Origin: Chlorobiaceae bacterium
GTDB taxonomy: Bacteria; Bacteroidota; Chlorobiia; Chlorobiales; Chlorobiaceae
NCBI GenBank assembly: GCA_013335405.1
Contig: JAAXVR010000020.1
Coordinates: 1-55,159, forward strand
Direction: 5' to 3'
DNA: 55,159 bases
The notes under the pieces are model-generated. The model was not told where the DNA came from and did no database searches. It was given only the letters and a program-made list of their open reading frames with translations. Shown piece by piece: positions 48,383-55,159 of this stretch. How positions within the stretch are numbered: position 1 is the stretch's first letter; each line of letters opens with the position of its first letter. The position numbers were made by a program, and so were the translations under genes.

Positions 48383-48605
48383 CGGCATTCTCCGGGCATT
48401 GTTGTTATCGTGAAACCGCCGGGGGTTTTTTGCCCCGCAGGCAAAGCAGAAACCATCTTTCAATGTAACGATCCCTGATGTGAAGCAGAAACAATGACTC
48501 TGTAAATTACTGTATATTCATTTTCTCATGAATCCCGACGGCTCCCCGGCAGCATCGAATTCCGGAACCGGCGTATTCACTGATACCATTTCACCTTGTG
48601 CCGCC

Positions 48606-49373
48606 ATGAAGTCATTTTACCGGACCGCTGCAACTCTCGCGATTATTTTCCTCAGCACTTTTACCCTGAAAGCCGAACGGATGCCTGACCCTGCCGGCTC
48701 CTCGGAACACTATGTTTCGAACAACGGCATCTATGAAGTCACGATAAACTACGGAGAACATTTCCATTCCTGGTCGATGAAAGAGGATGGCCGGGAACTC
48801 TGGAACAAGGCGCTCATGACCGAACCTGGAGCAGCGGCCGTTTCGGATAACGGCGAAACAATCACCCTCCCCCTCTGGGGTTGGAGGGACGAAGGCGGAT
48901 CAAGCGGTATCGCCGTTTTCAATAAAAAAGGAGAGTTCACGCGGGAAATCCCGTTTGCCGGTGGAATTTCAGGGGAAAAGGGATTACGATGGGTGCACTG
49001 CAGGGTGATTTCTCCCGACGGCAGGTACATTGCCATTGGAGAAAACGGTAAAAAACATGCGGAAGTAACCTTGTTCGATGCCTTGAACGGCGATATTGCC
49101 TGGGGGAAAAACACCGGGCTGGGGGATATGGTAGAGATCAGGATATCCGACAAAGGAACCTGGACTCTCGCCGCAACCCGGAACGCAGGCGACATGGCAT
49201 TCACCCTTTTCGATCGTGCAGGAAAGGAAGTCTGGCAGAAAAAAATTGCAAAGAATTATTCCCGGGATGTGAAGAGCTACCTGCAATTCAAAAGCGATCT
49301 TTCCGGATTTGCCGTCTATCACCTGCAACAGGGCCGGTACATTTCTGCAGAAATCCCGGAAACCGGTTCCTGA
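48606..49373 (+). CDS. Secreted beta-propeller-like protein of unknown function
   Basis: 255 residues from ATG 48606. A signal peptide (FYRTAATLAIIFLSTFTLKA) precedes a domain of repeated beta blades: SWSMKEDGRELWNKALM, GIAVFNKKGEFTREIPF, HAEVTLFDALNGDIAWGK, FTLFDRAGKEVWQKKIAKN. The repeated W-x-K/G endings resemble PQQ-type or WD40-type propeller blades, about four or five here, too few for a closed propeller alone. It is likely periplasmic or outer-membrane associated. The larger ten-repeat propeller gene at 50287 shares only the fold class. Function unknown. Confidence 0.7.
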   Translation: MKSFYRTAATLAIIFLSTFTLKAERMPDPAGSSEHYVSNNGIYEVTINYGEHFHSWSMKEDGRELWNKALMTEPGAAAVSDNGETITLPLWGWRDEGGSSGIAVFNKKGEFTREIPFAGGISGEKGLRWVHCRVISPDGRYIAIGENGKKHAEVTLFDALNGDIAWGKNTGLGDMVEIRISDKGTWTLAATRNAGDMAFTLFDRAGKEVWQKKIAKNYSRDVKSYLQFKSDLSGFAVYHLQQGRYISAEIPETGS

Positions 49374-49432
49374 ACTTCCGCCGTAACACGAATCCTCCGA
49401 AAAGACAAAAGCGGCCGGGACCGATGTGCCTG

Positions 49433-50275
49433 TTACGTCGTCAGTGCCCGATTGATAAGGGCCGGTCCATGCTGTACCGTTCGATAATAGTGAACGGCCG
49501 GTTTTCCGAACGACATCACATAACCGATCACATGGTCGTCGGGTATACCGAGGCGCCGGCGTGACTCCGGAAGAAGATCGGCGATCGCCCACTTCGCAAG
49601 ACCGTTCCAGAGAGTACCGACCCCGTTTGCACGGGCGAAAAGTTCGAAATAGGAAAGCGCGATAAGGCAATCCGGGAGCGGCGTCGCCACGGTTGCCGGT
49701 GCCGAGGCAACGAGCAGGTGGGGTGCACTGCGAAACAGGATATCGATCTGCTTTTCCTTCCAGAGCTTGAGAAACCCCGCGTAGAACTCCCTTCCTTCCG
49801 GCAGTGCGTTTTTTCCGACGACATCGGCAAGACCGGCCATCACACCGTCGCGAAATTCGGCAACCTTAGCCCTGCTGTCGAGCACCGTGAAAAGCACCTG
49901 TCGCGAATTCACTCCTGTCGGAGCATGCCAGGCAACCTCGAGAAGCTTTCCGAGAAGCTCGGAATCGAGTTCCGCCTCCTGAAAACGCCTGACTGAGCGC
50001 CTCCCTTTCATGAGAAGCTCCAGCTTTGCCGGTTCGGGCAGGCCGTTCTCCAGCGAAAGGCTTTCCGACGGCTTTTTTCCATGAATGGAAAGCGATGCTT
50101 CGGGACAGACAGCAAGACAGTGCTGGCAGCGATAACAGTTCGCCTCCTTTTCAACCGGTATGAACGGAAAACCGTTTTCATGCATGCCGATAATGCGGGC
50201 CGGACAATCGGCTGCGCAATAGCCGCAACGGGTGCACGTCTGCGTATTTATTTCGAAATCGAGTATCGTGGACAT
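49433..50275 (-). CDS. Ferredoxin-nitroreductase fusion protein
   Basis: 280 residues. The N-terminal 2[4Fe-4S] ferredoxin domain has two CxxCxxCxxxCP motifs (CTRCGYCAADCP starting at residue 14, and CYRCQHCLAVCP). A nitroreductase-family FMN domain follows (about 90-280), with RRSVRRFQ at the flavin phosphate site, WHAPTGVNSRQ, and GVGTLWNGLAKWA near the C-terminus. Such fusions let the flavin be reduced directly by low-potential ferredoxin electrons. The substrate (nitro compound, quinone or other) is unknown. It follows the ten-blade propeller gene by 11 bp on the same strand and is probably co-transcribed with it. Confidence 0.92.
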   Translation of the reverse strand: MSTILDFEINTQTCTRCGYCAADCPARIIGMHENGFPFIPVEKEANCYRCQHCLAVCPEASLSIHGKKPSESLSLENGLPEPAKLELLMKGRRSVRRFQEAELDSELLGKLLEVAWHAPTGVNSRQVLFTVLDSRAKVAEFRDGVMAGLADVVGKNALPEGREFYAGFLKLWKEKQIDILFRSAPHLLVASAPATVATPLPDCLIALSYFELFARANGVGTLWNGLAKWAIADLLPESRRRLGIPDDHVIGYVMSFGKPAVHYYRTVQHGPALINRALTT

Positions 50276-50286
50276 GAAACTGCTCG

Positions 50287-51567
50287 TTATTTTCCTGTTT
50301 TTCCTTCGACAAGGTAGATCGCCTTGCCGTTCATGGCAAGGTAGTGCAGCCTGGACGATGAATCAAAAACTATCCGCCCTCCCCTGCCGACAACCAATGC
50401 GTCAAATGCAGGGCCTTCTTTCCCGCCCGAAACGACAAAATACCTGTTGCCCCGCTTCGCCGCATAGGCGATGCTCTTGCCGTCGGCACTGAAAACCGGG
50501 CCTCCGGCTGCATCGTAGAGCGGCCCCTCGACACCGTCGATGACAACACACTGCTGATTGCCTTTTGTCGCCGCAAAACCTGTATGTCTGCTGTCGGGAC
50601 TGAAAACGAGGCCTTTGATGCCGTCATAGCCCGCACTTTCCTTGCCGTCAGTCACGGCAAACCATTTGTCGCCTTTCGTTATCGAATACGCAATTCTTTT
50701 ACTGTCCGGGCTGAATATCGGGGTATCCGCAACCATGCCGTCATCAACCGGCACTTCCGTTCCATCCGCCACCACCATAGACCGAGGCCATTTCTTCGCC
50801 ACATAGGCGGTGCGTTTTCCGTCGGAGCTGAAAACAAGACCGCCGATACTATCATAGGCAGGACCTTCCCTGCCGCTGATGACAGCAACAACCGCATCGG
50901 CTCCCTTTCCGGCAACATATGCAATTTCACCGCTTTCAGGAGTGAACATCAGGTTGCCTATTCCCTCGTATGTACTCCCTTCAACTCCATCCCGGACGAC
51001 AACCCATCGGCCTCCCTTCCGGGCGAGATAAGCGAAGTGCCTGCTGTCGGTACTGAAAACAAGTTCCCTGACGTTTTCATAACCAGGGCCAGCCTTTCCA
51101 TCCAGCACGGCGAACCATGTATCGCCTTTCCTTCCGGCATAGGCTGTTTTGCGACTGTCGGGGCTGAAAACCGGAGCGTTTTCGCCGATCTCTTCGTAAG
51201 GCATCCCTTCTTTTCCGTCGGTCACAACCACGACGGATTTATCGGAAGTAACCGCGGCATATGCACACCTTCTGCTGTCGGGACTGAAAACAAGGCTGCC
51301 GGGAATGATTGATGCGTAGGTTTTACCGTTTACACCATCAACGGCCACACAGAGCTTCTCCCCCTGTTTGACTGCATAGGCGACTCTCCTGTTGTCAGGG
51401 CTGACCATGAAAAATTCCGGGCTGAACACTTCGAGTTCGGCAATCATCTTTTCGGATACCCAAATCCTTGTGAAATCGGTGAACCAGCGGGTTTTCAGTC
51501 CTGCCACGACAGCTGTGGCCGCGACGAGAGAAAGCAATGCAAGGATGATGATCTTCCGTTTTTGCAT
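50287..51567 (-). CDS. Membrane-anchored ten-repeat beta-propeller protein (WD40-like)
   Basis: 426 residues. A single N-terminal hydrophobic segment (IIILALLSLVAATAVVAGL) serves as signal or anchor. About ten tandem repeats of about 37 residues follow. Each has the shape xVFSPDSRRxAYxAxKG, then a VVVxDG strand, then EGPxYDxIGG. Examples are LVFSPDSRRCAYAAVTSD, PVFSPDSRKTAYAGRKGD and PIFSPDSKRIAYSITKGD. The pattern is that of WD40-like (PD40/TolB-type) propellers. The repeats are very regular, which suggests recent internal duplication. It probably acts as a periplasmic scaffold or ligand binder. The nitroreductase gene follows 11 bp downstream; function unknown. Confidence 0.82.
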   Translation of the reverse strand: MQKRKIIILALLSLVAATAVVAGLKTRWFTDFTRIWVSEKMIAELEVFSPEFFMVSPDNRRVAYAVKQGEKLCVAVDGVNGKTYASIIPGSLVFSPDSRRCAYAAVTSDKSVVVVTDGKEGMPYEEIGENAPVFSPDSRKTAYAGRKGDTWFAVLDGKAGPGYENVRELVFSTDSRHFAYLARKGGRWVVVRDGVEGSTYEGIGNLMFTPESGEIAYVAGKGADAVVAVISGREGPAYDSIGGLVFSSDGKRTAYVAKKWPRSMVVADGTEVPVDDGMVADTPIFSPDSKRIAYSITKGDKWFAVTDGKESAGYDGIKGLVFSPDSRHTGFAATKGNQQCVVIDGVEGPLYDAAGGPVFSADGKSIAYAAKRGNRYFVVSGGKEGPAFDALVVGRGGRIVFDSSSRLHYLAMNGKAIYLVEGKTGK

Positions 51568-52021
51568 GGTATGAACGATTGAATCAGTTGACTGTTATCG
51601 CAAGGAGGATGAACAGACACAGGTATTGCAAGGAGAGGGGGAAAGCAGGTAATCCTTGCTGAAACCCGGGCCCGGATACGTGAATATATTCCTTTTACCG
51701 GTTATCTCAACACGCGGCAAATGATTAGCGGCTTGATGCGCAAAATCGCCGCCACCTCCCGGTGCTGTCGGCAATGCGGCCATCTTCCGACTGTCGACAG
51801 CCGTTTTTCTCTGCTGAAAATCCATTGCGGACGTCTGGTTCACACTGAATGATGCGGAATGCGGGCAATCGGTCAGAAAATTTGCTTTGCATGTTTTTTC
51901 AGGCAATGACGTCAATGATGTTGTACATGATTTTTCGTGCTTTGAACAGGGGAGGAACATTCTGTCCTCTTACAAGCACGGATCCATGGCAGTTGTATTC
52001 TCAATGAAAATGACAGGACCT
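51568..52021. other. Divergent intergenic region with two inverted repeats
   Basis: About 450 bp between the propeller gene and the Spy-like gene, with no convincing gene. Two inverted repeats are visible: GCAAGGA (51628-51634) with TCCTTGC (51653-51659), and a perfect 10-bp palindrome CTGTCGACAG at 51791-51800. They may be binding sites for regulators of either gene. The open frame reaching back from the Spy-like gene to 51887 has no coding character. Confidence 0.4.
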
Positions 52022-52498
52022 ATGAAAAAAACAGCTATGACCGCATTACTGATTGGTATGCTCGGCTTCGGAACGACAGCGATGGCAGAAACGACAGCGA
52101 CCCAGCCTTCCATGAACAACATCCGCCCCGGTGCCCCCTGCGAACCCGGAATGTGGCGACATCGCGGGAACGCGGGTTTTCGCATGAACCAGATGCTCAA
52201 GTTAAGCGCAGAGCAGCGGACCAGATTCATCGAGCTCAGACGCAATCACTTCGATCAGTCGATAACCGGGCGCAGGGAGCTGACTGACCTCAAGAGGGAA
52301 CTTGCACACGAATCGCTCAAAAAAACACCCGATCAGAAAAAAATCGACGCGCTTGCCGACAATATCGGCAGGGAGCATACGAAGCTTGCGAGGACGCAAA
52401 GCAGATTCTTCGCCGAGCTTTCGGCAATACTCACTCCCGAACAGATGCAAACGTTCCTGAAAATGAAAGAACGCCGTTTTCCGGGACGTAACAGTTAA
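52022..52498 (+). CDS. Periplasmic Spy/CpxP-like protein (LTxxQ motif)
   Basis: 158 residues with a signal peptide (KKTAMTALLIGMLGFGTTAMA) and a mature part that is helical and basic. Two LTxxQ-like motifs are visible, LSAEQRTRF and LTPEQMQTF, as in the Spy/CpxP/CnrX/ZraP family of periplasmic helical chaperones and metal-stress sensors. A long central helix region (RELTDLKRELAHESLKKTP) fits the cradle-like dimer. It is expected to help periplasmic protein folding under envelope or metal stress. ATG 52022 gives the best signal peptide; ATG 52004 also fits. Two hairpins follow the stop, one of them G/C-rich. Confidence 0.85.
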   Translation: MKKTAMTALLIGMLGFGTTAMAETTATQPSMNNIRPGAPCEPGMWRHRGNAGFRMNQMLKLSAEQRTRFIELRRNHFDQSITGRRELTDLKRELAHESLKKTPDQKKIDALADNIGREHTKLARTQSRFFAELSAILTPEQMQTFLKMKERRFPGRNS

Positions 52499-52534
52499 CA
52501 ACCGTTTCCGAAACGGCAATCACTCCGAAAGAAA

Positions 52535-52555
52535 GGGGGGATATTCAACCCCCCC
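52535..52555 (+). terminator. Possible weak terminator after the Spy-like gene
   Basis: GGGGGG (52535-52540) can pair with a C-run (52549-52555) around ATATTCAA. The following bases (TCTCGTTT) are only partly T-rich, so this is a weak or factor-assisted terminator at best. A second small hairpin, CCGTTT-CC-GAAACGG, lies just upstream at about 52502-52516. Confidence 0.4.
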
Positions 52556-52640
52556 TCTCGTTTGATGGAAAAGATACTGCATCAGTTTCCCGGGAAGGGT
52601 TCCGGCTTCGTCACCGATTTTTTTACTAAACACCACAGTT

Positions 52641-53053
52641 GTGAACGAGCACGATAACGAGCATGAATCCAGGGCTCACCTCGAAGAGAACATCTGCATG
52701 CACATTTTTTCGGTGTCTGCAGCTATGGTCGGGGTATGTCTTACGGTGATCGGCATTATCCAGGTAGTAATCAGAGGCGAGAAAGCAAGTACGCTTGCCG
52801 ACGATTTCCTCTTGCTTGACGCATTGTGCTGTTCCTTGCTTCCTGCATTCTTTCCTACTGGGCCATGCGCCGGCGGGGCATAGAACGCATGCATCAGATC
52901 GAGCAGGTAGCAGATACTCTCTTTCTCATTGCGATGGTACTCATGGTTGTCATCTGCGTACTCATCACCTATGATATTTCCTTCCACAAATCGCCGCCGT
53001 GGCCGCAAAACCGGTTCAACCTGACAGGGATGCAGATACGCCTGCAGGCTTAA
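52641..53053 (+). pseudogene. Small two- to three-helix membrane protein gene broken by a frameshift
   Basis: Two frames join into one protein of about 137 residues. The first, from GTG 52641, reads HLEENICMHIFSVSAAMVGV, CLTVIGIIQVVIRGEKAS, up to LADDFLLLDAL at about 52826. The second, one frame over, reads LFLASCILSYWAMRRRGIER, MHQIEQVADTLFLIAMVLMV, VICVLITYDI to the stop at 53053. One missing base near 52824-52829 explains the break. The joined protein would have three membrane helices with an Arg-rich loop between the second and third. I do not know a named function for this family. It could be a pseudogene or a base-call error. Confidence 0.7.
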
Positions 53054-53373
53054 GAATTTCCGGGGCTATTGCTGGCGAGCTTCGTTGAGGGAAGCGTGAA
53101 ACAATCCTTCCGAACACCTGCTGCTCTTTTCGCACGCGTGATCGGCAGGTGACGATACCTGTCCCCCCTGGAGAGCGATGAATGGAAAAGTACCCTCAGG
53201 AAAACGGTTCTACTCCTGAAAAAATCATCGGAAAACAATTTTTTTAAAAAAAAAGCCGCAAGAAATGAAAAAAAGAGTCGTCGAATTTTTTGAGTGCCAA
53301 TACTATTGTTCTCCACTCATAACGAGGCATCTCGAAAAGTTGTAACGTGAAACGGATGATCAACCCTAACAAT

Positions 53374-53478
53374 GGATCGAAATCGAGGATCGATCCCGGA
53401 AAAAAAGGTAGATGGTCAGTTCTGATTCAATGATAACTTTAAAAAAGAGCCGGGTTTCATCCCGGCTCTTTTCATTGC
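53374..53478 (+). ncRNA. Possible small RNA ending in a strong orphan terminator
   Basis: A perfect 12-bp terminator stem AAAAGAGCCGGG (53443-53454) pairs with CCCGGCTCTTTT (53461-53472) around TTTCAT. The nearest plus-strand gene ends almost 400 bp upstream and is itself broken. A second hairpin, GGATCG ... CGATCC (53374-53396), precedes it. A short independent transcript would explain an orphan terminator, but no clear promoter is visible and its 5' end is a guess. The terminator itself is well supported and could also be bidirectional. Confidence 0.35.
53443..53472 (+). terminator. Rho-independent terminator far from any upstream gene
   Basis: Twelve paired bases, C/G-rich at the loop end and A/T-rich at the base, TTTCAT loop, and a T-run inside the 3' arm. 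It is about 390 bp after the broken membrane protein gene and 320 bp before the next gene. Confidence 0.85.
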
Positions 53479-53580
53479 CGGAAGCGACTTCTCCGGAACC
53501 GACTCCCTTACGGGAAGCGCGTTACCCTATCGTTCATGCCTCTGCGGAGAGCTGCCGTGAACCATGAACAAAAAACCTTC

Positions 53581-53729
53581 GGACCCGTATTCTTCATTTC
53601 GTTATCTTGGTGCAAGGACACCTCCGTGTATTGTCTCATGAGAAGCACGAGTGCAGGGCAAACGGTGTCCCGACGAGTCGGGGTCCAATCATGGCTGTCG
53701 GGCTTCGGAACACATACACGGAGGTATCC
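53581..53729 (+). promoter_or_regulatory. Highly structured region upstream of the SDR gene
   Basis: A 16-bp inverted repeat, GGACACCTCCGTGTAT (53616-53631) against ATACACGGAGGTATCC (53714-53729), matches at 15 positions and encloses 82 bp that hold further complementary segments. These are GCAC-GA-GTGC (53645-53654), and CCCGAC (53669-53674) able to pair with either of two GTCGGG copies (53676-53681 or 53697-53702). GGTGTCC (53664-53670) can pair with GGACACC instead. Outside, GGACCC (53581) complements GGGTCC (53681). Such competing helices are seen in leader RNAs and riboswitch-like elements, but no known class fits. It ends 60 bp before the SDR start. A small mobile element is an alternative, though no target duplication was seen. 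Confidence 0.45.
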
Positions 53730-53789
53730 GCCACAAAGTCAATCTCTCTCTGCCACTCTTACTCTTAAACGATTGGAGGCTGCAAGAAT

Positions 53790-54533
53790 ATGAAAGGAAA
53801 AGTCGCATTGGTCACAGGCTCGAGCCGCGGCATCGGACGTGCTACGGCCATCCTTCTCGCCGCCGAAGGGGCAGCGGTCGCGGTGAACTATTTCCAGAGC
53901 GAAAGCGCGGCGGTTGCTGTCGTCGCGGAAATCATGAAAGCAGGCGGCAGGGCGCTCGCCATCAAGGCCGATGTCCGCGATGAGGAACAGGTGTTTTCGA
54001 TGGTCGGGGAAGTGGAAAAAAGCCTGGGTCCGGTGGATTTGCTGGTGAGCAACGCTTCGATCGGCTTTCCTGTCAAACCTTTCACCGAGTTCTCCTGGCC
54101 GGAGTTCGAAGCCAAGCTCTCCGGCGAGCTGAAGTCGACCTTTTTCTGCTGCCAGGCGGTACTGCCGAAAATGATCGAACGGAAATCGGGAAGCATCATC
54201 GCCATATCGAGCACCCTTTCGCGGCACTCATCGCCGGGCTTCATCGCCCACAGCACCGCCAAATCAGGCCTCGACGCCTTCGTCCGCTCCCTTGCGGAAG
54301 AGGTCGGCCCCTTCGGCATACGCGTTAACGTGGTCGCACCGGGCCTTACGCTTACCGATGCCACGGCTTGGCTCCCAGAGGAGCAGAAAACGATGATCGC
54401 GAACATGACCCCGCTGCAGCGGGTCGCCCTTCCGGAAGATGTCGCCGGGGCGGTGCTTGCACTGGCCTCCGACCACAGCCGTTTCGTTACGGGTTGCTAT
54501 ATCCCGGTGTCGGGAGGAATGCTGATGCTGTGA
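53790..54533 (+). CDS. SDR family protein, FabG-like, with catalytic Tyr replaced by His
   Basis: 247 residues with a classical SDR fold. The cofactor motif is TGSSRGIG (10-17), and the catalytic Ser region is IAISSTLS (140-141). The YxxxK motif reads His154-S-T-A-Lys158, so the catalytic tyrosine is replaced by histidine. The NNAG motif is also altered, to SNAS (88-91). C-terminal GCYIPVSGGMLML matches the FabG-type tail. It could be a reductase with changed chemistry, or a non-catalytic binding protein. GGAGG at 53775-53779 precedes the ATG. It sits downstream of the structured region and stands alone on the plus strand. Confidence 0.9.
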   Translation: MKGKVALVTGSSRGIGRATAILLAAEGAAVAVNYFQSESAAVAVVAEIMKAGGRALAIKADVRDEEQVFSMVGEVEKSLGPVDLLVSNASIGFPVKPFTEFSWPEFEAKLSGELKSTFFCCQAVLPKMIERKSGSIIAISSTLSRHSSPGFIAHSTAKSGLDAFVRSLAEEVGPFGIRVNVVAPGLTLTDATAWLPEEQKTMIANMTPLQRVALPEDVAGAVLALASDHSRFVTGCYIPVSGGMLML

Positions 54534-54579
54534 AGCCGCTATCGGTTTCCCATCCGAAATTTGTTATAAGGAGGCGGCA

Positions 54580-54831
54580 GTGTTTCGCCTTGTTTTATTC
54601 GTTTCGCCTGCCCGGTGGTTCCATTCAAGCAATTCGGGTATTTTTTACCAATGCAAGCACTTCCCTGCAAACAGTTCAGGCGGTGTTAGACAGCAATTCC
54701 CGCTGCAATCCACCATCATTGCTGAAACCGGCATCGCAGTTATGGAAAAACGAAAAGAGCAATCGGGAAGCGCATCGAAATACCGTCCGGAATCGCAGCC
54801 CGATGATGCTCTTTGCTTGAAAACGCAATGA
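54580..54831 (+). CDS. Possible small protein, 83 residues, with a strong ribosome binding site
   Basis: An open frame from GTG 54580 preceded by AAGGAGG at a spacing of 5 nt. The product would begin with a short hydrophobic stretch (MFRLVLFVSPARWF) and end in a charged, low-complexity tail (MEKRKEQSGSASKYRPESQP). No family is recognised and the composition is not clearly protein-like. The ribosome binding site is the only positive evidence. If not a gene, this 300-bp region between the SDR and thioesterase genes holds nothing else I can name. Confidence 0.3.
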   Translation: MFRLVLFVSPARWFHSSNSGIFYQCKHFPANSSGGVRQQFPLQSTIIAETGIAVMEKRKEQSGSASKYRPESQPDDALCLKTQ

Positions 54832-54851
54832 ATAACCCCCTGCTCCGGCAC

Positions 54852-55159
54852 TTATTCGCTTATCTTTCTGTACCCCAAACCGGAAAAAGATGCGATCAAT
54901 GTCCCGTCTTCATCAGTTATTTCCACTTTATACCCGCACAGCTTCCTGTTTTTGCTTTCCTCACTCGCCACCGCCCTGATAGATGTTCCGAGGGGGGTCC
55001 TGAAATAAGAAATCGATGCATTTATTCCTACGGTGGTACTCCCGTCAGCATTGCACGCTACAGCAAACGCATAATCGGCAAGTGTAAATATCGCCCCGCC
55101 CTGGACAAGCCCAATACCGTTCCTGTGCTTCTCCTCTATTTTCATTTCGACCACTGCAT
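54852..55159 (-). CDS. PaaI-type hotdog-fold thioesterase, 5' end outside the window
   Basis: A hotdog-fold acyl-CoA thioesterase of the PaaI group. Visible are EEKHRNGIGLVQGGAIFTLA (the HxxGxxxGG-like active-site helix region: the family reads HLNxxGxVHGG), DYAFAVACNADG, NASISYFRTP and GYKVEITDEDGTLIASFSGL. The 102 complete codons present cover most of the domain, but the usual 25-35 N-terminal residues lie beyond 55159, so the start is not in view (the frame stays open to the edge; GTG 55154 is not a real start). It hydrolyses aryl- or acyl-CoA thioesters, often phenylacetyl-CoA derivatives. It is convergent with the SDR gene. Confidence 0.85.
   Translation of the reverse strand, partial: AVVEMKIEEKHRNGIGLVQGGAIFTLADYAFAVACNADGSTTVGINASISYFRTPLGTSIRAVASEESKNRKLCGYKVEITDEDGTLIASFSGLGYRKISE

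Noticed and set aside
53050-53316. Minus-strand open frame with Lys/Phe-rich sequence
   Set aside because: It crosses an AT-rich homopolymer stretch, has no ribosome binding site, and overlaps the end of the broken membrane protein gene.
53669-53690. Hammerhead ribozyme core, because of CCGACGAGTC
   Set aside because: The partner motifs (CGAAAC and the cleavage triplet in the right place) are absent.
53616-53729. MITE or insertion-sequence remnant
   Set aside because: The 16-bp inverted repeats could be terminal repeats, but the flanking bases show no target duplication and no transposase fragment is visible. It is kept as a structured region instead.

Overview
The window comes from the chromosome of a green sulfur bacterium (phylum Chlorobi, family Chlorobiaceae). 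The deciding gene is fmoA at 23738-24838, which encodes the Fenna-Matthews-Olson bacteriochlorophyll a antenna protein with all of its chlorophyll-binding histidines in place. A lactate-dehydrogenase-like malate dehydrogenase, a thioredoxin-reductase-like ferredoxin-NADP reductase, MenA and two copies of an RNA that fits the Chlorobi-1 motif agree with this. The species cannot be fixed from the sequence alone. No rRNA, tRNA, intact insertion sequence or CRISPR array was seen.

Layout. 1-5200: a small coiled-coil stress-type protein, then a translationally coupled signalling pair, a CheB-CheR-triple-PAS fusion and a PAS/winged-helix regulator. 5600-10400: corA, xfp (phosphoketolase) and ackA, a compact minus-strand cluster that turns sugar phosphates into acetyl phosphate, acetate and ATP. 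10700-18980: mixed metabolic genes (DUF3592 protein, SDR, EFR1-type flavodoxin/ferredoxin, GyrI-like protein, NCS2 purine permease, nitrilase, C11 peptidase, DUF302 protein and a frameshifted NTF2-like gene). 18960-25300: ispE, a SPOR protein, a sigma-54 activator, lnt, fmoA with its own terminator, and a MerR regulator.

25370-27850 is a decayed type I restriction-modification locus. An HsdM with its catalytic core removed in frame is still translationally coupled to an apparently intact Fic protein and then to a frameshifted HsdR tail. An AT-rich gene-free stretch follows. 28250-37300 holds an ABC exporter, purT, arfB, a HAD phosphatase, a methyltransferase, a B12-type radical SAM protein and mutS. 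37500-39760 holds a membrane protein, rplU-rpmA and mdh, with two clear terminators.

39760-40555 is a long intergenic region carrying two minus-strand structured RNAs that end in Rho-independent terminators. 40556-46125 is a six-gene minus-strand run (a Cys-rich small protein, FNR, menA, aguB, an M48 protease, aguA) joining quinone and electron-transfer functions with putrescine synthesis. 46258-51570 holds hisF, a Sel1 protein, a PPK2 kinase, a secreted propeller-like protein, a ferredoxin-nitroreductase fusion and a ten-repeat beta-propeller. 52000-55159 holds a Spy-like periplasmic protein, a frameshifted membrane protein, a structured non-coding stretch, an SDR lacking its catalytic tyrosine, and a thioesterase cut by the window end.

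The most distinctive signals are the duplicated Chlorobi-1-like RNA, the hsdM-fic-hsdR remnant that kept its coupling, the non-chemotactic CheB/CheR cassette, and three genes each broken by a single-base frameshift. Those frameshifts could be real decay or errors in the sequence.
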